In this document: positions 30,794-39,032 of the stretch, in pieces
Layout of the letters: every line of letters begins with the position of its first letter
Position numbering within the stretch: position 1 is the first letter of the stretch
NCBI RefSeq assembly: GCF_040096055.1
Contig: NZ_JBBMFK010000003.1
Span: 1-64,000 of the forward strand
Source: Pseudoflavonifractor intestinihominis
GTDB taxonomy: Bacteria; Bacillota; Clostridia; Oscillospirales; Oscillospiraceae
Direction: 5' to 3'
DNA: 64,000 nt
The notes under the pieces: model-generated
Told to the model about the DNA's origin: nothing
Databases searched by the model: none
Seen by the model: only the letters and a program-made list of their open reading frames with translations
Translations under genes and position numbers: made by a program

Positions 30794-31948
30794 CTATCCC
30801 CGCAGCAGGCGGGACAGTACGCCGGTGTGCAGCTCCACCGCCTTGTGGGGGCACAGCTCGTGGCAGCAGTAGCAGCGGATACACTTGCCGGTGTTGATCC
30901 GGGCCCGGCGGTTCTTCACGGCGATGGCCTTCACCGGGCAGGAGGCGGCGCAGATGCCGCAGCCCACGCAGGCCTCGGTCATCCGGGGCGTGGCGGACAG
31001 GGCCCGCCGGGCCAGATCCACCAGGGGGTTGAGCGCCGCCGGCAGCCCCACCATGTTCCCCTTGGGCGCGGGGGGCAGCCTGTAACCGGGCACCGGCAGT
31101 TCAGTCTTGTCCAGGCCGATGAGCTCCACCTGGTCCAGGTCCACCGGCCCCAGCTCCCGCTGCTCCGCCGCCAGCAGCAGCGGATTGTCGGCCTTTCTCA
31201 GGCCCATGACGGCGCCGGCGACCACGTCCAGCGCCAGGGGGTTCTCCGATGCCAGCAGCAGCCCCACGGGCCGGGGCGTGCCGGAAGCTCCTGGGCCAGC
31301 CCCTTCCATGCCCACTACCGCGTCCATCACCGACAGCCGGGGCGCCGCCAGAGCGCACAGGTCCAGCAGCATGTGGGCGAACTGCTCCTTGCTCTGGAAC
31401 CGGGTGTGGCACCCGGCCTTGGCCAGACCGGGGATCAGGCCGAAGGTGTTCTTCACCGCGCCGGTCATCATCATGAACATGTGGGTCTTCAGCTTGCACA
31501 GGTTGATAATTCCGTCGGCCTGAAAGGGGGCGGACAGCACCTCAAAGGAGCGCACCAGCTCCCCCTGGGGGAAAGAGCGCTGTTCCCGGCTCATGTCGTA
31601 GTTGAGCACCGCCCCGGACTGCCGGGCGGCCTCCGCCATGCCGGTGACGTTGTAGAGCTTCTCCAGTGCGGCGGGGCTGTTCTGCCAGTGGCCGCCGCCG
31701 GGGCTGTCCAGAATGACCGCCTTTGCCCCTGCCCTGGCCGTCTGGGCCGCCACCGCCGCCACCACCGACGGGTGGGTGGTCACCGCCCGGTCGGGGGCGA
31801 TGGACTCCAGCAGGTTCACCTTCAGGGCCAGGGTCTCCCCTGCCTTGGCAAAGCGGCCCATGCCGCCCATCATGTCCAGCAGCGCTTCCAGCTTCTCGCC
31901 CGCCTGGGCGTAGTCGGTACAGCGCACCGCGTACACTTTATTGTCCAT
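30794..31948 (-). CDS. DUF362 protein with two [4Fe-4S] ferredoxin motifs
   Basis: Residues 1-300 form a DUF362 domain (LALKVNLLESIAPD... KLKTHMFMMMTGAVKNTFGLIPG). Two bacterial ferredoxin motifs follow near the C-terminus: CVGCGICAASCP and CIRCYCCHELCP. Such proteins are thought to be electron-transfer or iron-sulfur assembly factors. The start MDNKVYA at 31948 fits the GGAG spacing better than an ATG three codons earlier. It lies 15 bases after the penicillin-binding protein gene, as last gene of that operon. Confidence 0.87.
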   Translation of the reverse strand: MDNKVYAVRCTDYAQAGEKLEALLDMMGGMGRFAKAGETLALKVNLLESIAPDRAVTTHPSVVAAVAAQTARAGAKAVILDSPGGGHWQNSPAALEKLYNVTGMAEAARQSGAVLNYDMSREQRSFPQGELVRSFEVLSAPFQADGIINLCKLKTHMFMMMTGAVKNTFGLIPGLAKAGCHTRFQSKEQFAHMLLDLCALAAPRLSVMDAVVGMEGAGPGASGTPRPVGLLLASENPLALDVVAGAVMGLRKADNPLLLAAEQRELGPVDLDQVELIGLDKTELPVPGYRLPPAPKGNMVGLPAALNPLVDLARRALSATPRMTEACVGCGICAASCPVKAIAVKNRRARINTGKCIRCYCCHELCPHKAVELHTGVLSRLLRG

Positions 31949-31963
31949 ACATGTCATCTCCGC

Positions 31964-33334
31964 TCAGTATCCGTTTACCACCGCATCCAGCACCTGGGCT
32001 GCCACAGCGCCCGCCACATCCGCGCCGCTGCCGCCGTTCTCCACCAGCACCACAAAGGCGTAGGGCGTATCCTCGCCCCGCAGGAAGCCGGCGAACCAGG
32101 CGTTGGGGGCCTTGCCGCCCCCCACCTCCGCTGTGCCCGACTTGGCGCAGATGTCCATATTGGGGAAACGGGAGGCACCGTAGGTCTCGGTGACGTTGCG
32201 GGCCATCATGTCGGCCAGGACCTCTGCCGTGTCCGACTCGATGAGGCGGCCGGTGGTGTGCTTGAAATAGGGCAGGCTCCAGCCCAGGCTGTTCTCCGTG
32301 CGGAGCACCAGCTGGGGCACCGCCGCCTTGCCGCCGCTGGCGATAGCCCCCATGTAGACCATCAGCGCGCAGGGGTTTACCGCGTCGCTGTACTGGCCCA
32401 CGCCGGCCCAGCCCTGGTCGTTGACCGTGGCGCTGGTCAGGTCGAAGCGGCCCTTGGCGGTGGGAATGCCGCTGACCTGATAGCTGGAGGTCAGCCCCGC
32501 CTTCTGGGCGTAGGATGCCATCACCTCCGGCCCCAGCTCAGTGGCCAGTTCCGCAAACACGCCGTTGCAGGAGGAGGCCAGGGCCCCATAGATATCCATA
32601 TCCCCATGGGCATAGGGGCAGGTGACGGCGCCCTCCCCCACCTGGGTGGAGCCGGTACAGGTCCAGCGGCGCTCAAACAGGTCGGGGATGTTCTCAATGG
32701 CGGCGGCCAGGGTGACCGTCTTGAACACCGAGCCGGGCACAAAGGTGCCCGACAGGAATCGATTGAGGTACACGCCGTCGTACTGCTCGTCCCCTTCCTC
32801 GATGACAGGCGGGTTGGCCGGGTCAAAGGTGGGGGTGGAGACCATGCAGAGGATCTCGCCGGTCTTGTAATTGTACACCCCTACCGCGCCCTTCCGGCCG
32901 TTCAGGGCGTTGTAGGCGATGTAGTTGTACCGGGCGTCCAGAGTCAGGTACAGGTCGTTGCCCGTGCCCTGGAGGCTGTAGGCGCCGGTGATGGGGTTGT
33001 AGCCGGACAGCTTGTCGGCAAAGGCCACCAGGGCCCCGGTGCCGATCTTGCCCGAGGCGTCCCCCACGGCGTGGAGGGTGGCCTTGCGGACGGTCTCGCC
33101 GTCGTAGTAGCACCGGTTGCCGTTCTCGTCGGCCCAGGAGAGCACGTCCCCGTCCCGGTCCAGCACCCGGCCCACCGAGAGCTGCCCGGCGCTGTTGTAG
33201 AGGTGGCGGTTGGCGGCCAGGGACACCCACTTGCCGCCGTAGAGCAGGTAGCGCAGGGCGTAGAAGCCCAGGCCCAGCACCAGGGCGGCGGCCAGAATCA
33301 GGCACACGCCCGCCCGTTTTTCAATCCGTTTCAC
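31964..33334 (-). CDS. Penicillin-binding transpeptidase (class B, FtsI/PbpA-like)
   Basis: The 456-residue protein has one N-terminal membrane anchor (about 9-32), a linker domain and a transpeptidase domain with the active-site Ser in PGSVFK (near 200), SCN (near 255) and KSGT (near 400). It cross-links peptidoglycan together with the SEDS protein encoded just upstream (4-base overlap). Small class B enzymes of this type paired with FtsW/RodA proteins are found in many spore-forming Firmicutes. Confidence 0.92.
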   Translation of the reverse strand: MKRIEKRAGVCLILAAALVLGLGFYALRYLLYGGKWVSLAANRHLYNSAGQLSVGRVLDRDGDVLSWADENGNRCYYDGETVRKATLHAVGDASGKIGTGALVAFADKLSGYNPITGAYSLQGTGNDLYLTLDARYNYIAYNALNGRKGAVGVYNYKTGEILCMVSTPTFDPANPPVIEEGDEQYDGVYLNRFLSGTFVPGSVFKTVTLAAAIENIPDLFERRWTCTGSTQVGEGAVTCPYAHGDMDIYGALASSCNGVFAELATELGPEVMASYAQKAGLTSSYQVSGIPTAKGRFDLTSATVNDQGWAGVGQYSDAVNPCALMVYMGAIASGGKAAVPQLVLRTENSLGWSLPYFKHTTGRLIESDTAEVLADMMARNVTETYGASRFPNMDICAKSGTAEVGGGKAPNAWFAGFLRGEDTPYAFVVLVENGGSGADVAGAVAAQVLDAVVNGY

Positions 33335-35136
33335 GCCTGCTCATCTCCTTCCTCCCAGTCGCTTTCCTCCTCCGGCCTGACGGGCGCGGCCTGCCGCTTG
33401 CCCCGTTTTTTGGCGGGCAGGCGGATGGCAAAGCTGGCGTTCTGCCGGGTGTCGGTGGCCTTGAGGAAGGCCAGCAGGCCCCAGGAGCCCATCATGGCCG
33501 AGCCGCCCACCGACACAAAGGGGAAGGTGACGCCGGTGAGGGGCAGGATGTCCACCGCGCCGAACACGTTCAGGCAGGTCTGAACCACCATGAGCCCGGC
33601 GGCGCCGCAGGCGGCGATGGTGTAGAAGCTGGAGCGGCCCGCCCGGCAGGACCGGACCGCGAACACGGCCAGGGTGACGATGGCCACCACCGCCAGGGCG
33701 GCGATGATGAGGCCCCACTCCTCGCAGAGCATACCGAAGACCAGGTCGGTCTCAGAGGCGCTGACCCGCTGGAGCCAGCCCTCCCCCGCGCCCACGCCCA
33801 CCAGGCCGCCGGAGGCGGCGGCGGACATGGTGCGGGTCTGCTGGAAGCCGCCGGAAGAGGCGTACTCCCAGGCGTGGCCCCAGGTGGCGAAGCGGCGGAG
33901 AATATAGGGCTTCAGGGTGACCACCACGGCGGCGGCGCCGATGCCCGCGGCGGTGATGAGGCCCAGGGTGGCCCAGTCGCCCGAGCGGAGGTAGGCGATG
34001 ACCAGGAAGGCGGCGAAGAAGATGGCCGCGGTGCCGAAGTCGCTCATAATGGCCAGGCAGCCCATGCAGGCCCCGGTGAGGACGATGAACAGCCCCAGGT
34101 TCCGCTTGCGGAAGAGCCGGTCCAGGGTGGCGGCCCCGGCGAAGATGTAGCAGATCTTGGCGATCTCAGAGGGCTGGAAGGACATGCCCCCCAGCACGAT
34201 CCAGTTTTTCGCGCCGTTGAGACCGGTGCCCAGCACCAGGGTGGCCCCCAACAGGCAGATGGCGGCGGCCGCCATGAGCCAGCGGATCTTCTTCACCCGC
34301 TCCAGGTCCCGCATGAAGAGCCCCAGCACCACGAAGAGGGCCAGGCCCAGCAGGATGGCGGCGAACTGCTTGAACAGCCCCGCCGGGTTCTTGGAGGCGG
34401 TGACCGCCAGGGAGAGGGTGCACAGGAAAAAGGCGATGGTCTCCATCTCGAAGCCCACCCGGCCTGTGGCTCGCATGAACATGAAGTAGCCCCACATGAC
34501 GGCCATCAGGCACAGGTAGGTGGTGGGGATGGCCACCGAGGCCCCCTGCCCCTCGGCCACCACCAGCTGCACGGCGGTGAGGGCCTGAAACACGGTGAGC
34601 AGCACCAGCCCCAGCCAGGGGGACACGGGCCGCTGGGCCTTCCGGGCCTTCCTCCTGGCCTCCAGCTCCTCCTCGGACACGGCCAGCAGCACGGTCTCCA
34701 CGCCCCCCAGGGCCAGCACGTCGCCGTAGGCCACGGGGGCCTGGCCCTCCACCTCCCTGCCGTTGACGGTGACGCCACCCTTGGAGTCCAGGTCGTACAC
34801 CGTCCAGCTGTCGTCCTCCGCCCGGATGAGGGCGGCGTGCTGCCGGGACACGGTGGGGTAGCCCAGCACCACGTCGGAAGCCGGGGCCCGGCCCAGGATG
34901 TTCTCCCAGTGGGTCAGGGGCTCGCTGGCCCCGTTGGGCAGGGTGAGATAGGCCCATACCTCGGGCACATGGGGCACCGTCAGCAGGGACCGGTTGGAGC
35001 GGATGAGAATCAGCAGGGCCAGCACGGGAAACACAAAGCGCACGATGGCGGTATACCAGGCCCCCAGCTCCGGATTGGCGGCCAGCAGGGCGGTCAGCTG
35101 GTCCAGCAGGGCCTGGGGCGATATTGCTGCGTTCAC
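33331..35136 (-). CDS. FtsW/RodA/SpoVE-family glycosyltransferase with FHA domain
   Basis: One membrane segment (about 28-45) comes first, then a forkhead-associated domain (about 78-155; ILGRAPASDVVLGYPTVSRQHAAL). A SEDS domain with about ten membrane segments follows, containing the signature MSDFGTAAIFF and FPFVSVGGSAMMGSWG. It polymerises glycan strands from lipid II, and the FHA part suggests control by a Ser/Thr kinase. GTG start at 35136 after AGGAGGAGG. First gene of the operon with PBP and DUF362. Confidence 0.92.
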   Translation of the reverse strand: MNAAISPQALLDQLTALLAANPELGAWYTAIVRFVFPVLALLILIRSNRSLLTVPHVPEVWAYLTLPNGASEPLTHWENILGRAPASDVVLGYPTVSRQHAALIRAEDDSWTVYDLDSKGGVTVNGREVEGQAPVAYGDVLALGGVETVLLAVSEEELEARRKARKAQRPVSPWLGLVLLTVFQALTAVQLVVAEGQGASVAIPTTYLCLMAVMWGYFMFMRATGRVGFEMETIAFFLCTLSLAVTASKNPAGLFKQFAAILLGLALFVVLGLFMRDLERVKKIRWLMAAAAICLLGATLVLGTGLNGAKNWIVLGGMSFQPSEIAKICYIFAGAATLDRLFRKRNLGLFIVLTGACMGCLAIMSDFGTAAIFFAAFLVIAYLRSGDWATLGLITAAGIGAAAVVVTLKPYILRRFATWGHAWEYASSGGFQQTRTMSAAASGGLVGVGAGEGWLQRVSASETDLVFGMLCEEWGLIIAALAVVAIVTLAVFAVRSCRAGRSSFYTIAACGAAGLMVVQTCLNVFGAVDILPLTGVTFPFVSVGGSAMMGSWGLLAFLKATDTRQNASFAIRLPAKKRGKRQAAPVRPEEESDWEEGDEQA

Positions 35137-35216
35137 AGGCGGAACCTCCTCCTTTCAGGGACAGCGGTTCATGGATGGAAGATGGAGCGGGGCCCTCGCC
35201 GCGCTCCGTTCCGACC

Positions 35217-35244
35217 ATTATAGCACAAATCCCGGAGAACGCAA
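35217..35244 (-). promoter_or_regulatory. Promoter of the FHA-FtsW / PBP / DUF362 operon
   Basis: On the minus strand TTGCGT (35239-35244) and TATAAT (35217-35222) are 16 bases apart. Confidence 0.7.
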
Positions 35245-35263
35245 ATTGAGATATGGCGAAAGA

Positions 35264-35546
35264 AAGAGCCCGGAAGCAGTTGCTTCCGGGCTCTCAGGCC
35301 GACGAAAAAGTCCAGGGACTTTTTCGGCAGCCTTCAAGATGCCGTTACTTTTGCACCGCACAGCGGCACAAAAGTCCTCGCTCCGCTATCCGCAAGCCTT
35401 GCACAGCAAGGCATTGCAGGGCATTCGATTCCACGCGAGGCGGGCGGCTGCCCCCTCGCGCTCCCCCGCCCTCCTCCAGCCGGTCGCTTTTGAACAGAGG
35501 TCTTGCAGACAAGCCAAGAGCCCGGAAGCAGTTGCTTCCGGGCTCT
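35264..35546. repeat. 31-bp duplicated hairpin enclosing a 221-bp structured insert
   Basis: The same 31 bases (stem AGAGCCCGGAAG and complement) occur at 35264-35294 and 35516-35546. The right copy is the terminator of the hydrolase gene that stops at 35553. The sequence between contains further dyads (GAAAAAGTCC / GGACTTTTTC, ACTTTTG / CAAAAGT) and no gene. It looks like a small inserted repeat element that duplicated its target. Confidence 0.65.
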
Positions 35547-35552
35547 TGAGGG

Positions 35553-36365
35553 TCACGCGAAAAAGGCGTGGGCGCCGATGGTGGCCACATAGGGCCGGTT
35601 GCGGGAGGCCCAGCTGTTGGGCGCGGTGTAGGGGTTGACGAAGTAGAGGCTGGCGCCGGCGGTGTTGGCGCCGTCCAGGCACAGCTTCGCGGCAATCACG
35701 CTCTCGGCGTTGGGCTCCAGGTAGATGGAGCCGTTGGACACCGGGGTGAACTGATTGCGCTGGAACACCACGCCGTACACCGTGTTGGGGAAGAGGGGGC
35801 TGTTGACCCGGTTGAGCACCACATTGCCCACCGCGATCTTGCCCGCCAGGGGCTGGTTGCCGCTCTCGGCGTTGATGATGTGGGACAGCCAGTAGAGGCT
35901 GTCGGCGTTGTAGTACTGGTCGCCGGAGAGGATGGGGCCGGAGCCCGACTGGATAGCCACCGAGCCGGAGGCCTTCTCCCAGGTCACCGCAGCGCCCAGG
36001 GCCTGAGCCAGGGTGCGGATGGGGACCATGATGTTGCCGTCCTGCAGGAGGGGGCCGCCCTCAAAGTAGAGATAGCGGCCGTTGGCCACCAGGTAGGGCG
36101 CGCCCAGCTGGATGGTCAGCTCCAGGCCCTGGGCCCGGACCACCGCCCGGTCATTCTCCCAGGCCGCCGTGGCGTCGGGATACATGGCTTTGACAACGGG
36201 CCAGTAACAGACATAGGTGGTTCGGTTGACCACCATAGGGGCCACTTCCATCTGAAGGGCAGCGCCATCCAGCGTGATGCTGGGGGTCTCCGTGGCTGCA
36301 GCCTGGCTGGCAAGGGCGAACACCAGCGCCAGACACATGGCTGCGGAAAGCAATCGCTTCTTCAT
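35553..36365 (-). CDS. Secreted cell-wall hydrolase (SleB/Hydrolase_2 type) with copper-amine-oxidase-like N-domain
   Basis: A signal peptide (1-25, ending SQAAA) precedes two stalk-like motifs of the copper amine oxidase N-terminal type (NRTTYVCYWPVVKAMYPDA, NIMVPIRTLAQALGAAVTWE). The C-terminal hydrolase domain begins LYWLSHIINAESGNQPLAGKIAVGNVVLNRV, with the catalytic Glu in INAESGNQP. It should cut peptidoglycan outside the cell. Start MKKRLLS at 36365. A terminator hairpin follows. It is a close paralogue of 36960-37766. Confidence 0.9.
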   Translation of the reverse strand: MKKRLLSAAMCLALVFALASQAAATETPSITLDGAALQMEVAPMVVNRTTYVCYWPVVKAMYPDATAAWENDRAVVRAQGLELTIQLGAPYLVANGRYLYFEGGPLLQDGNIMVPIRTLAQALGAAVTWEKASGSVAIQSGSGPILSGDQYYNADSLYWLSHIINAESGNQPLAGKIAVGNVVLNRVNSPLFPNTVYGVVFQRNQFTPVSNGSIYLEPNAESVIAAKLCLDGANTAGASLYFVNPYTAPNSWASRNRPYVATIGAHAFFA

Positions 36366-36409
36366 GATAACATGTACTCCTGTTTCCTGTTTTCTGTTTT
36401 GTTGTTTTT

Positions 36410-36426
36410 TGTAACCGTATTGTAAC
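36410..36426 (+). promoter_or_regulatory. WalR-like box upstream of the cell-wall hydrolase
   Basis: TGTAAC-CGTAT-TGTAAC fits the known WalR (YycF) direct-repeat consensus TGTWAH-N5-TGTWAH. It lies 45 bases upstream of the start codon, but in the orientation opposite to the gene. A related half-site (TGTAACCG) precedes the paralogous hydrolase at about 37789. Confidence 0.55.
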
Positions 36427-36895
36427 CCCACTTTTCACATTTTGCAAGAGAAAGTTTTGTCAAAGGCTTGTTTCGATCGTTTTTCATGCAATTTGACGGT
36501 TACAAATAGTAACGGCTATATGTGCGTTCATCTGGTATTTTACCCATTTATTCTCATTTTATTTCAAAAAAAGGAAAACAAGTTCTTTTCAGCCCACGCA
36601 CCCGCCCGTGTCATCTCCCTCTGCCGCCGCCCTGCCCCAGGTCCAAAACAGGGTCAATCCCTTGTCCCCCAAGGCTTTTCACTGCTCCCATTATTTCCCT
36701 TTCCTCTCTCCTCCGTCCAGACGCCGCCCTCCATTCCGCCCCTCTTCCCCGCTCTTGTAAATTCCATTAATATACATATTCTGTATGAAACTTGTATAAA
36801 TTCCTGTTTAAAACTGGAAGGTGCTGTCGGCTAACCTGTTTCCAAAAATTTTAAATCACAAATTGAAAAAATTTTCTCGTTTTCAAGCAAAAACA
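36427..36895. other. AT-rich intergenic region between the two hydrolases
   Basis: Nearly 470 bases carry further TTGTAAC-type half-sites around 36498-36512 and A/T runs, but no gene with a ribosome site. A pyrimidine-rich stretch occupies about 36600-36760. Confidence 0.45.
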
Positions 36896-36926
36896 CGCGG
36901 CCCGCCGGAAATTCCAGCGGGCCGCG
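36896..36926 (-). terminator. Terminator of the second hydrolase gene
   Basis: A 10-bp GC stem (CGCGGCCCGC and complement); GTGTTTTTGC follows on the minus strand. Confidence 0.75.
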
Positions 36927-36959
36927 GCCTGTAGAAAACAGACTTTTGTCTTGATTTAT

Positions 36960-37766
36960 TCAGCGGTAAAACCAGTGGGCCCCGATGCGCAGCACAAAGG
37001 TCCGGTTCTCCATAATCCAGTGGTTGCTGGTGAGGGCGGGCGCCAGGAAATACAGGCTGTCCCCCGCCGCGTCGGCGCCGTCCAGGACCAGCCGGGCGGC
37101 CAGGACGCTCTCCGCCGTAGGCGTCTGATAGATGGTGCCGTTGCTCACCGGCTCAAACTGCCCGCCCCACCGGTCGTCAAAGATGACGCCGTAGATGGTG
37201 GCGGAGAAATCCCCGTGGGCCACCCGGTTGAGCACCACGTTGCCCACCGCGATCTTGCCCAGCAGCGGCTCCCCCCTGCTCTCGGCGGAGATGATGCGGG
37301 AGAGCCAATAGACCTCGTCTTCCTTATAATATAAGGAGGCGTCCTCAATGGCCCCGGTGCCCGAGGTGAGGAGCACGGTGCCCGTCCTCCCGTCCCAGTC
37401 CACCCGGGCGTCCATGGCCTTGGCCAGCACCCGCACCGGCACCAGCACCCGGCCCGACGCCGTCCGGACGCCGCCGGCTATGTACAGGGCCCGGCCATTG
37501 GCCTCCAGATAGAGCGCCCCGGGGACGGCAGTCAGCTCCAGGCCGCTGGCCCGGACCACGGCCTGACCCTCCCAGGTCACCTGGGCGTCCTCCCGCAGGG
37601 CCTCCGCAGCCGAGCGCAGGGGCACGTAGGTGGTGCTGTTGACCACCACCGGGTCCACATCGCTCTCCAGCGGCACACCGTCCACCAGTACCTCCACCGC
37701 CCCCGCAGGCCCGGCAAACAGCAGCAGGCACAGGAGCAGCGTCACAATTTTTCGCAATTTGTTCAC
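36960..37766 (-). CDS. Secreted cell-wall hydrolase paralogue
   Basis: It has the same layout as the neighbour: signal peptide (1-23), two amine-oxidase-like N-terminal motifs (NSTTYVPLRSAAEAL, RVLVPVRVLAKAMDARV) and a SleB-type domain with VYWLSRIISAESRGEPLLGKIAVGNVVLNRV. The active Glu is conserved. GTG at 37766 is very close to the ribosome site; TTG at 37757 is the alternative. Two such genes in tandem suggest a local duplication, possibly for spore or septum peptidoglycan. Confidence 0.88.
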   Translation of the reverse strand: MNKLRKIVTLLLCLLLFAGPAGAVEVLVDGVPLESDVDPVVVNSTTYVPLRSAAEALREDAQVTWEGQAVVRASGLELTAVPGALYLEANGRALYIAGGVRTASGRVLVPVRVLAKAMDARVDWDGRTGTVLLTSGTGAIEDASLYYKEDEVYWLSRIISAESRGEPLLGKIAVGNVVLNRVAHGDFSATIYGVIFDDRWGGQFEPVSNGTIYQTPTAESVLAARLVLDGADAAGDSLYFLAPALTSNHWIMENRTFVLRIGAHWFYR

Positions 37767-37846
37767 TTCCTTTGGCTGAATGATACCAAAATTGTAACCG
37801 ATTCACCCTGGATGGCACAAGGCACAAGTTCTGGAAGCGGACAGCG

Positions 37847-37877
37847 AAAGGCGGGAGGCCAGTGCCTCCCGCCTTTT
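37847..37877 (-). terminator. Terminator of gluQ
   Basis: A 13-bp stem (AAAGGCGGGAGGC and complement) with a 4-base loop lies between the GluQ stop and the hydrolase promoter. Confidence 0.75.
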
Positions 37878-37883
37878 CATTCC

Positions 37884-38837
37884 CTATTCAAACAGCCCCC
37901 TGGGCACCACGATGTCGGTCCGGGGCACCCTGTCCCAGGAAAAATCCTCCGCCAGGGCGGCGGGGCTCACTGGCTCCGGCTCACTCTGAAGCCCTGCCAC
38001 CACAGCCAGACGGCCCGTCAGCTCCTCCGGCGTCCACCGCGCCCGCAGGGCCCCCATGTCCAGGTCGTGGTCCCGCTTGGACAGGCGGCGGCCGTCCTCC
38101 GCCAGCAGAAGGGGCACATGGCGGAACTCCGGCGGCTCCAGGCCCAGCAGGTGGTAGAGATAGCACTGCCGGGGGGTGGAGGAGAGCAGGTCCATGCCCC
38201 GTACCACCTGATTGACCCCCATGGCGGCGTCGTCCACCACCACAGCCAGCTGGTAGGCGTACACCCCGTCGGACCGGCGGATGATGAAGTCCCCGCAGTC
38301 CCGGAGCAGGTTCTCCCCGTACCGGCCCATGTGGCCGTCGGCCACGGTCCACACCTCATCTGGCACCTTCAGCCGCCAGGCGGGGCGGCGGCCCGCCTGC
38401 TCCAGCGCTGAGCGCTCCTCCGCCGTCAGATTCCGGCACCGGCCGCCGTACACCGCCTGGCCGTCCGACCGGTGGGGCGCACTGGCCGCCAGCCGCTCCG
38501 CCCGGGTACAGTAGCAGGGGTAGACCAGCCCCATCTCCTCCAGGCGGCCAAAGGCGGCGGCGTACTGCTGTGTGCGCTCGCTCTGGAGGTAGGGCCCGTC
38601 CGGGCCCCCTTTTCCGTAGCCCTCGTCCCAGTCCAGGCCCAGCCACAGCAGGTCCTCCGCCAGCTGCTCCGCGTACTCCGGACGGCACCGGTCCGGGTCC
38701 AGGTCCTCCATCCGCAGCACCAGGACGCCCCCCGCCGACCGCACCGACAGCCAGGCCAGCAGAGCTGAAAACAGATTCCCCAGGTGCATCCGCCCGCTGG
38801 GGCTGGGGGCAAACCGCCCCCGTATCATGCGCTCCAT
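37884..38837 (-). CDS. gluQ: Glutamyl-Q tRNA(Asp) synthetase
   Basis: The 317-residue protein is a truncated glutamyl-tRNA synthetase: it has the class I signatures (RFAPSPSGRMHLGN and RRLSKRDHDLD) and the zinc-site segment CYCTRAERL...YGGRC, but no anticodon-binding domain. This fits enzymes that attach glutamate to queuosine of tRNA-Asp. The start at 38837 (MERMIRG) follows GAGGGAAG. It is divergent from the MobB-MogA gene. Confidence 0.9.
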   Translation of the reverse strand: MERMIRGRFAPSPSGRMHLGNLFSALLAWLSVRSAGGVLVLRMEDLDPDRCRPEYAEQLAEDLLWLGLDWDEGYGKGGPDGPYLQSERTQQYAAAFGRLEEMGLVYPCYCTRAERLAASAPHRSDGQAVYGGRCRNLTAEERSALEQAGRRPAWRLKVPDEVWTVADGHMGRYGENLLRDCGDFIIRRSDGVYAYQLAVVVDDAAMGVNQVVRGMDLLSSTPRQCYLYHLLGLEPPEFRHVPLLLAEDGRRLSKRDHDLDMGALRARWTPEELTGRLAVVAGLQSEPEPVSPAALAEDFSWDRVPRTDIVVPRGLFE

Positions 38838-38953
38838 GTTCTTCCCTCTCTGTCCGCCGCCCTCCGGCGGCTTGCTCTCTGATATCGTGTATTTTACCAC
38901 ATACCCGCCCCTGTGACAACGACCGGCAGCGCCCGTCCCCCTTCGCTTCCCTG

Positions 38954-38982
38954 TTGTAATTTCCCCCGGTTTCTGCTATACT
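38954..38982 (+). promoter_or_regulatory. Promoter of the MobB-MogA gene
   Basis: TTGTAA (38954-38959) and TATACT (38977-38982) with a 17-base spacer, about 45 bases before the start codon. Confidence 0.7.
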
Positions 38983-39032
38983 TTTCTTGTCGGACCGCCA
39001 GACGGCGGTCCCTTTTTCTGGAGGTGGAGCGC

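Noticed and set aside
30827..33583. Plus-strand open frame of 918 codons
   Set aside because: It spans two clear minus-strand genes (DUF362 protein and penicillin-binding protein) and has His/Gly/Gln-rich shadow composition.
36442..36834. Plus-strand frame of 130 codons between the hydrolases
   Set aside because: No ribosome site, low-complexity pyrimidine-rich content and no domain; the region is better explained as regulatory spacer.
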